From: DAOTVY01 sp041082245
Lineage (GTDB): Bacteria; Chloroflexota; Chloroflexia; DTKN01
Assembly (NCBI GenBank): GCA_041082245.1
Contig: JBDOIE010000080.1
Coordinates: 1 to 64,000 of the forward strand
Reading direction: 5' to 3'
Length of the DNA stretch: 64,000 nucleotides
A program made the translations under genes and the position numbers. The notes under the pieces are model-generated. The model made no database searches. It was given only the letters and a program-made list of their open reading frames with translations, and was not told the DNA's origin. This document shows, one piece after another, positions 8,507 through 16,682 of the stretch. Every line of letters begins with the position of its first letter. The stretch's first letter is position 1.

Positions 8507-9685
8507 ATGCACAAGAAGACGATCCGCGATGTCGACGTGCAGGGAAAGCGGGTGCTGGTGCGCGTGGATTTCAACGTTCCCTTGAAGGAAGGTCGCGTCG
8601 GGGACGATACGCGTATCCGCGCGGCGGTGCCGACGATCCGCTATCTCCTGGACCGGGGGGCCGCGGTGATCCTGATGTCGCATCTGGGGCGGCCGAAGGG
8701 GGTGGACGATGCCTTGCGGATGGCTCCGGTGGGCGCGCGGCTGGCCGAGATCCTGGGACAGCCGGTACAGGTGCTTTCGGACTGTGTAGGCCCTGAGGTT
8801 GAAGCCGCGGTGCGCGCGATGTCTCCCGGGCAGGTCGTGCTGCTGGAGAACCTGCGTTTCCATCCCGAGGAAGAGAAGAACGACCCCGAGTTCGCACGAA
8901 AGCTCGCTTCTCTGGGCGATCTCTATGTGAACGACGCTTTCGGTACGGCCCATCGTGCGCACGCGTCCACGGAGGGAGTTGCGCGCTACCTTCCCGCGGT
9001 GGCCGGTTTCCTGATGGAGGCGGAACTAACCGCCCTGGGCCGGGCTCTTGAGGCTCCGGAGCACCCGTTCGTCGCGGTGCTGGGCGGTGCGAAGATTTCG
9101 GACAAGATCGGGGTGATCCGGAACCTCCTGGGGCGGGTGGACGCGCTCCTGATCGGCGGCGGGATGGCGAATACCTTCCTGAAGGCGCAGGGATATGACG
9201 TTGGCGCATCCCTTGTCGAGGAGGATGCGCTTCCGACGGCGAAAGAGTTGCTCGAGGAAGCACATCGCCGCGGTGTGCAGCTTCTGCTTCCGGTCGACGT
9301 CGTCGTCGCGGACGCCTTTTCTGCCGACGCCGCGCGCAAGGCTGTGCCGGTCGGCGAGGTCCCGGCCGGCTGGCGCATCCTGGACATCGGGCCCCGGACG
9401 GTGGAGTCGTTCCGTCAGGCGCTCCAAGGGGCGCGTACGGTCGTGTGGAACGGGCCCATGGGCGTTTTCGAATTCCCGCCCTTCGCGGAGGGGACGCGGG
9501 CCGTCGCCCAGGCGATCGTGGAGAGCGGCGCGTTCAGCATCGTAGGCGGGGGCGATTCGGTGGCCGCGGTGCAGGAGGCCGGGCTGGCGGAGCGGATCGG
9601 CCACATTTCGACCGGCGGCGGAGCGAGCCTGGAGTTCCTGGAAGGAAGGGTGTTGCCCGGCGTCCAGGCGCTGCTCGACCGGTAG
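8507..9685 (+). CDS. pgk: Phosphoglycerate kinase
   Basis: The enzyme transfers phosphate between 1,3-bisphosphoglycerate and ADP in glycolysis/gluconeogenesis, in the cytoplasm. The 392-residue length is typical for bacteria. The N-terminal domain opens with RVLVRVDFNVPL and contains MSHLGRPKG and LLENLRFHPEE. The C-terminal nucleotide domain has FVAVLGGAKISDKIGVI, VWNGPMGVFE and the closing STGGGASLEFLEG loop. The ATG at 8507 has AGGAGG upstream. tpiA follows after ten bases, so both are made from one transcript, a common pairing of these genes. Confidence 0.98.
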   Translation: MHKKTIRDVDVQGKRVLVRVDFNVPLKEGRVGDDTRIRAAVPTIRYLLDRGAAVILMSHLGRPKGVDDALRMAPVGARLAEILGQPVQVLSDCVGPEVEAAVRAMSPGQVVLLENLRFHPEEEKNDPEFARKLASLGDLYVNDAFGTAHRAHASTEGVARYLPAVAGFLMEAELTALGRALEAPEHPFVAVLGGAKISDKIGVIRNLLGRVDALLIGGGMANTFLKAQGYDVGASLVEEDALPTAKELLEEAHRRGVQLLLPVDVVVADAFSADAARKAVPVGEVPAGWRILDIGPRTVESFRQALQGARTVVWNGPMGVFEFPPFAEGTRAVAQAIVESGAFSIVGGGDSVAAVQEAGLAERIGHISTGGGASLEFLEGRVLPGVQALLDR

Positions 9686-9695
9686 GGAGGTGCGG

Positions 9696-10475
9696 ATGCG
9701 CACGCCGTTCATCGCCGGGAACTGGAAGTGCCACCGTACCGTCGAAGAGGCGCTTGCCCTCGCTCAGGCGATCGTCCGTGGGGTCGAAGGCCTGTCCGGC
9801 GTGGAGGTGGCGCTCTGCCCGTCGTTCGTCGCCTTGCCAGCGGTCGCCGAGCGACTGCGGGGAACCGGCATAGCCGTAGGGGCACAGAACGTCTACCTGG
9901 GCGAAGGGGCGTATACGGGCGAGGTTGCCCCGCGGATGCTTGCTGGACTGTGTCGCTACGTGATTCTGGGCCATTCGGAGCGGAGGCACCTGTTCGGGGA
10001 GGACGACCGGCTGATCCATGCCAAGTTGCTTGCGGCGATGGAGTGGGGCCTTGCGCCGATCCTCTGTGTGGGAGAAAGCCTGGAGGAAAACGAGCAGGGC
10101 CGGACGGAGGAAGTGGTCGCCGCGCAGGTCGAGGCGGCGCTTGCGGACGTGGAGGGCAGACTCTGGCAGGAACGGGGCGGGGTGATCGCCTACGAGCCGG
10201 TGTGGGCGATCGGGACCGGCCGTCCCTGCGATGGGGCCACGGCGAACCGGATCATTGCGTTGATCCGCTCTCTCCTGGCCGAGCGCTACGGCTCCCGGAT
10301 CGCCGAGGGGACGCGGATCCTCTACGGTGGCAGCGTCAACGCAGCGAACATCGGCGAGTTCGTGGAGCATCCGGAGATCGACGGCGCGCTGGTGGGAGGC
10401 GCCAGCCTGAAAGCGGACGAGTTCGTCGCCATCGTACGGCGAACGCGTGCGGTGCGGGTTTCCGATGAGCGATAA
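9696..10475 (+). CDS. tpiA: Triosephosphate isomerase
   Basis: It interconverts dihydroxyacetone phosphate and glyceraldehyde 3-phosphate. The 259-residue TIM barrel shows FIAGNWKCH with the substrate-binding Asn and Lys, the catalytic His in ILGHSERRH, the catalytic Glu in AYEPVWAIGTG with the mobile loop after it, and the phosphate-binding YGGSVN. I prefer the ATG at 9696, five bases past the GGAGG, over a GTG at 9690 that overlaps that site. Its end overlaps the next gene by 11 bases. Confidence 0.97.
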   Translation: MRTPFIAGNWKCHRTVEEALALAQAIVRGVEGLSGVEVALCPSFVALPAVAERLRGTGIAVGAQNVYLGEGAYTGEVAPRMLAGLCRYVILGHSERRHLFGEDDRLIHAKLLAAMEWGLAPILCVGESLEENEQGRTEEVVAAQVEAALADVEGRLWQERGGVIAYEPVWAIGTGRPCDGATANRIIALIRSLLAERYGSRIAEGTRILYGGSVNAANIGEFVEHPEIDGALVGGASLKADEFVAIVRRTRAVRVSDER

Positions 10476-10731
10476 AGACGAGATCGTGACCCGGTTGCGT
10501 CGTATCGAGGGGCAGGTACGGGGCCTGGCTCGGATGGTGGAAGAGGAGAAGGGGTGTGAGGAGATCCTCACGCAGCTGCTGGCCGTGCGGGCCGCGCTCG
10601 ACCAGGCGGCCGTGCGGGTGATCGACCATTATATGGAGCAGTGCCTTCCAGAGGATGCCACTGCGGAGCAGCTGAGCGAGGCGCGGAAACACCTGAGGCG
10701 AACGGTGGAGCTGCTGCTGCGCATGGCTTAG
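10465..10731 (+). CDS. CsoR-family transcriptional repressor, CstR-like
   Basis: This 88-residue all-helical protein of the CsoR/RcnR/FrmR family (DUF156) binds DNA as a tetramer and senses copper, nickel, formaldehyde or persulfide. The family signature RLRRIEGQVRG is at residues 10-20. Two cysteines, Cys31 and Cys60, have the 29-residue spacing of the CsoR copper cysteines, but the position of the copper-binding His (residue 56) holds Tyr; the nearest His is at 55. Two Cys without the His is the pattern of CstR, a persulfide sensor, and the next gene is a thioredoxin. The ATG lies inside the end of tpiA, so it is translated with the glycolytic genes. The effector assignment is inference. 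Confidence 0.85.
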   Translation: MSDKDEIVTRLRRIEGQVRGLARMVEEEKGCEEILTQLLAVRAALDQAAVRVIDHYMEQCLPEDATAEQLSEARKHLRRTVELLLRMA

Positions 10732-11090
10732 TGGGTTTGGCTGTGGCGCTGCACGAGATTACCGATGCGGATTTTGAAAGAGAGGTCCTGCGCGCGCCGG
10801 GACCGGTGCTGGTCGACTTTTCCGCCGAATGGTGCGGACCGTGTCGGCGTCTGGAGGCGGACCTGGAGACACTGGCGCAGGAATGGGCCGGCCGGCTGCG
10901 CATCGTACGCCTGGATGTAGGGGCGCATCCGGAGCGGGCGGCCCAGGAACAGGTCTTTTCCTTACCCACGCTGATCCTGTATGCAGGCGGCCGCGCGCGT
11001 GACCGGTTCGGGTTTCTCCCTTCCGGAAAGCTCCGCCGACGCTTAGAAGCGGCGCTCTCGGCTTTACAACGGAACCCGGACGGGGTATAA
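10731..11090 (+). CDS. Thioredoxin-like protein
   Basis: It is a thiol-disulfide oxidoreductase of about 115-119 residues with the classical active site FSAEWCGPC and the downstream cis-Pro in SLPTLILYAGG, so it should be redox-active in the cytoplasm (no signal peptide). The start is uncertain. GTG at 10731 shares a base with the preceding TAG stop and would allow coupled translation; GTG at 10743 (VALHEITDADF) fits the usual thioredoxin length better. Neither has a clear Shine-Dalgarno. Its position after a two-Cys CsoR-family regulator hints at thiol or persulfide stress. Confidence 0.87.
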   Translation: MGLAVALHEITDADFEREVLRAPGPVLVDFSAEWCGPCRRLEADLETLAQEWAGRLRIVRLDVGAHPERAAQEQVFSLPTLILYAGGRARDRFGFLPSGKLRRRLEAALSALQRNPDGV

Positions 11091-11091
11091 T
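11063..11091 (+). promoter_or_regulatory. Sigma-70-type promoter for the VWA gene cluster
   Basis: TTTACA, 17 bp, perfect TATAAT. It overlaps the last codons of the thioredoxin gene and drives the VWA, FHA, small protein and radical SAM genes that follow. Confidence 0.75.
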
Positions 11092-11128
11092 GGGGATAGC
11101 GGTGCACGATAGCCGGTAGGGGACGGCG

Positions 11129-12403
11129 ATGGAACGGGATATCCAGCTCGGGTGCACCCCAAGCCGCAGGGAAGTGCGCACGCTCGACGAAGCGCAGCTG
11201 CTGTACCTGCTGGTGGAGATCGAACCGGTCGCGCCGCACGAAGGGGAAGTCCGCCTGCCGCTTGACCTCTGCTTGCTGCTCGACTGCAGCAGTTCGATGC
11301 GTGGCGACCGTCTGTTCCAGGCGAAGGAAGCAGCCCGCTACCTGGTGGGCCAGCTGACCCCGGCCGATCGCTTCAGCCTGATCGTTTTCAACGATCGCGC
11401 GACGGTGATCGTGCCACGCCAGGCGGTACAGGCACCGGCGGCGATCCGGGAGCACATCGCCGAGATCCAGCCTTCCGGCGGGACCGAGATGGCCCGTGGC
11501 CTGGAGATGGTGCTCCAGGAGATGGGGCGCTCCGGGGCGTTTTCCGGAGTGCGGCGCCTGATCCTCCTGACAGATGGACGCACGTACGGGGACGAGGCGC
11601 GCTGCGTGGAGCTGGCGCGTCAGCTCCAGCAGCAGGGAATCGGGATCACCGCCTTCGGGCTGGGGACGGAGTGGAACGAGGACCTCCTTGCCACGATGGC
11701 CGCGCATGGCAACAGCCGGAGCGAGTACATCGTTGGCCCGGAGGCCATCGTGCCGCTCTTTCGCGAGGAGATGCGGTTGCTCCAGGGGATTGTGGCCCAG
11801 GACATGGTGCTGGGGCTTGATCTGGCCTTGGGGGTTTCCGTGCAAGGATTTTACCGTGTGGCGCCGGAGATCGCCCCCGTTCCGTTGCAGGAGACCTGGG
11901 ACAAGAACTGGGTGGCTCGCTTGGGGGAATGGATGGGGGCGGAGACGCAGGTGTTCCTGGGGGAACTTGTCCTGCCCCCGCTTCCGGAGGGCGAACACCG
12001 CTTGCTCGAGATCGCGCTTTCCTACCGCTTGCCGCACGAGGAGGGACAAAAAGAGAAGCGGCAGTCCCTGAACGTGCGATGCGGGGCGGCGGGGGACGGC
12101 CCGATACCGGAGCGGGTGCGGCGGGCACTGGAGCGGGTCATGGCCTTTCGCCTGCAGGAATCCGCCTGGCAAGAGATGCAGCGCGGAAACATCGAGCGGG
12201 CGACACGCCGCCTCCAGGCTGCGGCCACCCGCCTCCTGGAGCTGGGCGAAGTGGAGCTGGCGCACCGGGTGGAAGAAGAGGCCCGGCAGCTCCACACGAC
12301 CGGCCTGGCCTCGTCCACGGGAAAGAAGGCGATCCACTACGGCACAAAGCGGTTGGGCCGGCTCTGGTTCCGTCGGGACGCTGAAGAGGGATCGAAAAGA
12401 TGA
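11129..12403 (+). CDS. von Willebrand factor A domain protein
   Basis: This 424-residue cytoplasmic protein has a VWA domain from about residue 45 to 220. The metal-ion-dependent adhesion site is intact: DCSSSM at Asp52, then a Thr in GGTEMARG, and the Asp of LLTDGR. The C-terminal half (about 225-400) holds a beta-rich region resembling those of stand-alone bacterial VWA proteins, then an Arg/Glu-rich helical segment that resembles tandem helices. It is likely a scaffold for protein complexes. The next gene, a zinc-ribbon FHA protein, overlaps it by four bases (ATGA). VWA and FHA genes often sit together in phosphoprotein signalling, but no kinase is visible here. Confidence 0.85.
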   Translation: MERDIQLGCTPSRREVRTLDEAQLLYLLVEIEPVAPHEGEVRLPLDLCLLLDCSSSMRGDRLFQAKEAARYLVGQLTPADRFSLIVFNDRATVIVPRQAVQAPAAIREHIAEIQPSGGTEMARGLEMVLQEMGRSGAFSGVRRLILLTDGRTYGDEARCVELARQLQQQGIGITAFGLGTEWNEDLLATMAAHGNSRSEYIVGPEAIVPLFREEMRLLQGIVAQDMVLGLDLALGVSVQGFYRVAPEIAPVPLQETWDKNWVARLGEWMGAETQVFLGELVLPPLPEGEHRLLEIALSYRLPHEEGQKEKRQSLNVRCGAAGDGPIPERVRRALERVMAFRLQESAWQEMQRGNIERATRRLQAAATRLLELGEVELAHRVEEEARQLHTTGLASSTGKKAIHYGTKRLGRLWFRRDAEEGSKR

Positions 12404-12921
12404 TCGTCTGCCCCTACTGTCAGTGCCAGCTGATGGAAGGTACCCTTTTCTGTCCGGAGTGCGGGGCCAACCTGTTTGAGCGCGCGGGAGAAACCTCTGA
12501 GGGACCGGATGCGGAGCTTTCGGAGAAATCCGAGGCCTCCCGGGGGCGTACGACAGCGCAGATCGCTCCCACGCAGCTGCGGCTGCTTGTGCTGAACAGC
12601 GGGCGGTTGGTCGTTTGCCCGATGGCCGAGGTGTTGCTTGTAGGTCGGAGCGACCCGGCGGGCGGGATCTTCCCGGAGGTCGATCTGACGCAGGATAACG
12701 CCTATATGGCCGGGGTTTCCCGGCGGCACGCCCGCATCATCCGACGTGGGGATGCCTTCTACCTGGAGGACCTGGCGAGCGCGAACGGCACTTACCTGAA
12801 CCGGGAACGGTTGCCGGCACACACCCCGGTGCCTCTCGAAGACGGCAGCGAGATCCGGCTGGGCAACCTGGTTCTTCGGGCGATCATCGAGAACCCGTCC
12901 GCTTCGGGCGCCTACCCCTGA
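12400..12921 (+). CDS. Zinc-ribbon and FHA domain protein
   Basis: This 173-residue protein begins with a zinc ribbon, CPYCQC then CPECGAN (residues 4-24). After an acidic, low-complexity linker comes a forkhead-associated domain (about 75-165) with the hallmarks LVGRSD, VSRRHARI and NGTYLNRERL. FHA domains bind phosphothreonine peptides. The start overlaps the VWA gene's stop, so these two are probably made in step. A Ser/Thr kinase partner would be expected, but none lies in this window. Confidence 0.87.
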   Translation: MIVCPYCQCQLMEGTLFCPECGANLFERAGETSEGPDAELSEKSEASRGRTTAQIAPTQLRLLVLNSGRLVVCPMAEVLLVGRSDPAGGIFPEVDLTQDNAYMAGVSRRHARIIRRGDAFYLEDLASANGTYLNRERLPAHTPVPLEDGSEIRLGNLVLRAIIENPSASGAYP

Positions 12922-12951
12922 TGTCCCACCGCTGTTTTCGAGGAGGGTAAT

Positions 12952-13197
12952 GTGGCATATACGCTGCTGATTCACGTGCTCGGCGAGGAGCCGATCCTGG
13001 CCGATGCCGAGCGGCTTCCCGAACCTCAGGACAACTTTGTCCGCTTCAGCAACCCGCGCAAGCGCGACGGGAAACCGGTGTCGTACATCGCGCGCGGGGC
13101 CACCGATTTCTTCCTCCCCTGGCACCGTATCAGCATCGTCGAAGTGCTGCGGGGCGAAGAGGAAGAGGTCGAGATCATCGAGTTCTTCCGCGAATGA
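12952..13197 (+). CDS. Small conserved-looking protein of unknown function
   Basis: The product has 81 residues, is acidic at its end (GEEEEVEIIEFFRE) and has no membrane segment, Cys or known motif. GTG is the start, with AGGAGGG nine bases upstream. It reads like a small beta-barrel or adaptor (YTLLIHVLGEEPIL, DFFLPWHRISIVEVLRG). The stop overlaps the next start by four bases, so it may assist the radical SAM protein or belong to the VWA/FHA set. I do not recognise the family. Confidence 0.75.
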   Translation: MAYTLLIHVLGEEPILADAERLPEPQDNFVRFSNPRKRDGKPVSYIARGATDFFLPWHRISIVEVLRGEEEEVEIIEFFRE

Positions 13198-15098
13198 GCC
13201 GAAACGAAGGGGTTTTGGATCGAGACCCCGTGCCGCCGGAGGAGGAGACCGTCTGGGGGCGGCTGGAGCTTCTCCTGGATGAGGTCTCACGGCCGGCCCG
13301 CTACACGGGCGGGGAATGGAACGCGCGCAACAAACCCTGGGGAAGCGCGCGGCTGCACGTCGCTCTGGCCTATCCGGACCTCTACGAGGTCGGGATGGCG
13401 AACCTGGGGTTGATGATCCTCTACGACCGGTTGAACCGGTTGCCCGACGTGCTTGCGGATCGGGTCTACGCGCCGTGGAGCGATATGGAGGCTCTCCTTC
13501 GTCGGGAGAAGATTCCCCTCTACGGCCTCGAGAGCGGCCGGCCGCTCTCCGACTTTGACATCCTGGGGATCTCGCTCCCCTACGAACTGACCTACAGCAA
13601 CATCCTGAACCTCCTCGATCTGGCAGGACTTCCTTTGCGCGCGGAGGAGCGTACCACGCGCCATCCGCTGGTCATCGGCGGGGGAAGCGGGGCCTACAAC
13701 CCCGAGCCGATGGCGGCCTTTTTCGACCTGTTCGTGATCGGCGAAGGGGAAGAGGCGCTCGAGGAGCTGGTGGCGCTCTTTCGCGAGACGGGAAAGGACC
13801 GGGAGAGCTTCTTTCAACGTGCGGCGAACATCCCGGGCGTCTACGTCCCTCGCCTCTACCGCGTCGACTACCGCGAGGATGGGACCGTCGCCGCGGTGAC
13901 GCCGCAGGTCGAGGGTGTGCCTTCGCGTATCGTGAAACGCATCGTGCGCGATCTGCGGTCCTCCCCTGCGGTTACCAGGCCCGTCGTCCCGTATCTGGCT
14001 TCGGTCCACGACCGCGCGGTGATCGAGATCCAGCGCGGATGTGCACGGGGGTGTCGCTTCTGCCAGGCGGGGATGATCTACCGGCCGGTGCGGGAGCGGG
14101 CTCCGGAGGAGGTGCTGGCGGCAGCGGACGAATTGCTCGCGTGCACCGGATACGAGGAACTTTCGCTCCTTTCCTTCAGCTCTAGCGACTACTCTGCGAT
14201 CGAACCCTTGCTCGCGGCACTGGCCGAACGGTATGCGGATCGCGGCCTTTCCCTTTCGCTTCCGTCGCTACGGCTGGACACCTTTTCCGTGCGGCTCGCC
14301 GAGATCGTGTCGCGCAGGAGGCACACGGGACTGACCTTTGCCCCGGAGGCCGGGACGCAGCGGTTGCGCGATATCATCAACAAAGGACTCTCGGAAGCGG
14401 ATTTCCGGGCCACGCTCGAGGCCGCATTCTCGCACGGCTGGCTCCGGGTGAAGCTCTACTTCATGGTTGGGTTGCCGGGAGAAACCCGCGAGGACCTCGC
14501 CGGGCTGGTAGAGATGGTGCGAGAAGCCGTGCGCATCGGGCGCAAGCACGCCGGGCGCCGCGCCACGGTTGCGGTGAGCGTGGCGCCTTTTGTTCCCAAG
14601 CCGCATACCCCCTTCCAGTGGGTGGGGCAGGAAGCGCCCGAGGCGCTGGAGGAGAAGATCCGTTACCTCCGTCGGGAGCTGCGGGACCGGGCGATCGAGC
14701 TCTCCTGGCCGGATGTCCAGGCCAGCCGGCTGGAAGCGGTGCTCGCGCGCGGGGATCGAAGGCTGGCCGAGGCGATCTGGCTGGCATGGAAGGAGGGTGC
14801 CCGGTTCGACGCGTGGCAGGAACAGTTCGACCCGGAGCGGTGGTGGCAGGCGCTGGCGGCGCTCGGGCTGGACCCCGCGTTCTACGCGAACCGCGCCCGG
14901 CCATTCGAGGAAACGTTGCCCTGGGACCATATCTCCTGTGGGGTAAGCCGGCGCTTCCTGTGGGCCGAGTACCAGCGCGCGCTGCGCGGCGTCACGACCC
15001 CTGCCTGCCGCGAGGGGTGCGCGCATTGCGGGTTGGAGCGGGAAGGGATCTGCCAGGGGGAATCGAAATCAGGGGGATCAGACCGAGCCGTCTCGTGA
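13194..15098 (+). CDS. Radical SAM protein, TIGR03960-like
   Basis: The 634-residue protein opens with a region resembling a cobalamin-binding fold (about 50-200: VALAYPDLYEVGMANLG, LGISLPYELTYSNILNLLDLAG). A radical SAM core follows, with the cluster motif CARGCRFC at about residue 282, where the three Cys bind the 4Fe-4S cluster that cleaves SAM. The C-terminal third contains a second Cys group (CREGCAHCGLEREGIC). The whole fits the TIGR03960 family, whose members usually precede a TIGR03936/DUF2344 gene and are implicated in tRNA or cofactor modification; that partner is absent here. The gene ends inside the 3' end of the convergent ABC ATPase gene (21 bp overlap). Confidence 0.88.
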   Translation: MSRNEGVLDRDPVPPEEETVWGRLELLLDEVSRPARYTGGEWNARNKPWGSARLHVALAYPDLYEVGMANLGLMILYDRLNRLPDVLADRVYAPWSDMEALLRREKIPLYGLESGRPLSDFDILGISLPYELTYSNILNLLDLAGLPLRAEERTTRHPLVIGGGSGAYNPEPMAAFFDLFVIGEGEEALEELVALFRETGKDRESFFQRAANIPGVYVPRLYRVDYREDGTVAAVTPQVEGVPSRIVKRIVRDLRSSPAVTRPVVPYLASVHDRAVIEIQRGCARGCRFCQAGMIYRPVRERAPEEVLAAADELLACTGYEELSLLSFSSSDYSAIEPLLAALAERYADRGLSLSLPSLRLDTFSVRLAEIVSRRRHTGLTFAPEAGTQRLRDIINKGLSEADFRATLEAAFSHGWLRVKLYFMVGLPGETREDLAGLVEMVREAVRIGRKHAGRRATVAVSVAPFVPKPHTPFQWVGQEAPEALEEKIRYLRRELRDRAIELSWPDVQASRLEAVLARGDRRLAEAIWLAWKEGARFDAWQEQFDPERWWQALAALGLDPAFYANRARPFEETLPWDHISCGVSRRFLWAEYQRALRGVTTPACREGCAHCGLEREGICQGESKSGGSDRAVS

Positions 15099-16019
15099 CC
15101 GGGCCAGCCGGAGAAAGGCCATAAAGAGGTCTTCCATGCCGGGTGGGATCGGGCGCAGCCCCTGAAGCTGAAAACCCGCGCGCTGGAGGGCCTGCTGGAC
15201 CGGCGCCTGAGCCGCGCGCGCGTCGCGGACGACAAGGTGGAGTGTTTCCCCGAACATCTGCGCATCGATCGCCTCCGGGAGGCCGCGGACAAGGGAGAGC
15301 GCCTGCCCGGCAGGAGAAACCCGGACTTCCAGTACCTCGTACGGGTAGGCGGCCTTTAACTCCTGGGGGGTGCCCGCGATGAGCAACCGGCCGGTGGAAA
15401 GGAACCCTACCCGGTTGCACCTTTCGGCCTCGTCCATGTACGGCGTGCTCACGAGGATCGTCACGCCCTGGCCGAGCAGGCGGTAGAGGATGCTCCAGAA
15501 GTCCCGCCGAGCCACGGGATCGACGCCAGTCGTGGGCTCGTCGAGCAGGAGGAGCTGCGGCCGGTGGATGAGGGTACACGCGAGCGCGAGCTTCTGCTTC
15601 ATCCCGCCGGAAAGGTACTCCGCGCGGCGGTTCCGGAAAGGGCTCAACGCGGCGAACTCGAGCAGCTCGGACATTCGCTCCTGCCGTTCCCGCCTCGGGA
15701 CCTGAAAGATCTCTCCGAAGAAATCCAGGTTCTCGTGCACGGTGAGGTCGCCGTAGAGGCTGAAGCGCTGGGACATATAGCCGATGCGTGCCTTGACCTC
15801 CTCGGCTTGTCGGGCGACGTCGTACCCCAGGACCCGTGCCCGCCCGGAGGTCGGTGCGAGGATGCCCGCGAGCATGCGGAGGGTGGTCGTCTTCCCGGAA
15901 CCATCCGGCCCGACCAGGCCGAAAATCTCCGGGCGACGTACGTGGAAGGTAAGCCGGTCGACAGCGACCACGGCGCCGAAGGTACGGGTCAGTTCCTCGG
16001 TTTCGATCGCGTTTTCCAT
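15078..16019 (-). CDS. ABC transporter ATP-binding protein (NatA/YbhF type)
   Basis: The 313-residue ATPase has Walker A GPDGSGKTT, Q-loop YMSQRFSLYGDLTV, signature LSGGMKQKLALA, Walker B LLLDEPTTGVDP and a final His replaced in context by STPYMDEAERC. The C-terminal 80 residues form the regulatory-type domain of ABC-2 exporters. It is transcribed after the PhoU-like gene with a three-base gap, but no ABC-2 permease lies downstream, because the gene ends inside the convergent radical SAM gene. The permease partner must be elsewhere, or the gene is a relic of an exporter operon. Confidence 0.9.
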   Translation of the reverse strand: MENAIETEELTRTFGAVVAVDRLTFHVRRPEIFGLVGPDGSGKTTTLRMLAGILAPTSGRARVLGYDVARQAEEVKARIGYMSQRFSLYGDLTVHENLDFFGEIFQVPRRERQERMSELLEFAALSPFRNRRAEYLSGGMKQKLALACTLIHRPQLLLLDEPTTGVDPVARRDFWSILYRLLGQGVTILVSTPYMDEAERCNRVGFLSTGRLLIAGTPQELKAAYPYEVLEVRVSPAGQALSLVRGLPEAIDAQMFGETLHLVVRDARAAQAPVQQALQRAGFQLQGLRPIPPGMEDLFMAFLRLARSRDGSV

Positions 16020-16022
16020 ACG

Positions 16023-16649
16023 CTACGTCATCTTCACCACGACGTCGCCGATCACATTGGCGGCCTCGTCCGCTCGGTCGGCGGCGTTGCTCAGGTGTCG
16101 GTAGATCTCACGCAGTTTCAGCATTTCCACGACCCGCGCCACGTCGGCCGGCCCGGAGAACAGGTCCGCCAGTGCCTCGCGGTAGACCGTCTCCACCCGG
16201 TTTTCGAAGGTCTTGGCGCGGGTGGCGTGCTCGGCGGCAAGGTTGGGACGCCGGAGCAGGTGCTGCACGGCCAGACACAGCTCCTCGACCGCCTCGTGGA
16301 GGAGCGAAGCCATGCGGCGCAGGTAAGGGTTGGGCGGGACGCGGAGGATCTCCATCTCGTCCACCGTGGTATGGGCATAGTCCAGCAGATCGTCGATCGC
16401 CCGTGAGAGGGCAAAAATGTCCTCACGATCGAAGGGAGTGACAAAAGTGCGGTTCAACTCGTCGATCAGGATCCGCCGCAGTTCGTCTCCTTCTTTTTCC
16501 AGCTGCTTCACGTGACGCGCCTGGGCTTCGGTCGGTTCGCGCAGGTAGGCATCGAGCCCTTCCATCCCCTCGAGCGTCTTCTGCGCCTGGCTCAAGAGGA
16601 GGGCGATGAAATCCGGCCGGTTCCGGCCGAAAAGGCGTTTCCAGGCCAT
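16023..16649 (-). CDS. DUF47/PhoU-like phosphate transport accessory protein
   Basis: The 208-residue, all-helical protein matches the DUF47 group of PhoU homologues, which accompany PiT permeases and are thought to control them. Signature segments are EGDELRRILIDELNRTFVTPFDREDIFALSRAIDDLLDYAH and IYRHLSNAADRADEAANVIGDVVVK; the acidic clusters in such bundles bind metal. It begins 33 bases after the phosphate permease gene, with an upstream GGAGG-like site (ggaggttctcg). The operon order permease, PhoU-like, ABC ATPase is clear from spacing. Confidence 0.93.
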   Translation of the reverse strand: MAWKRLFGRNRPDFIALLLSQAQKTLEGMEGLDAYLREPTEAQARHVKQLEKEGDELRRILIDELNRTFVTPFDREDIFALSRAIDDLLDYAHTTVDEMEILRVPPNPYLRRMASLLHEAVEELCLAVQHLLRRPNLAAEHATRAKTFENRVETVYREALADLFSGPADVARVVEMLKLREIYRHLSNAADRADEAANVIGDVVVKMT

Positions 16650-16682
16650 CGAGAACCTCCACAGGGTTTCCGTCCCTCTTCC

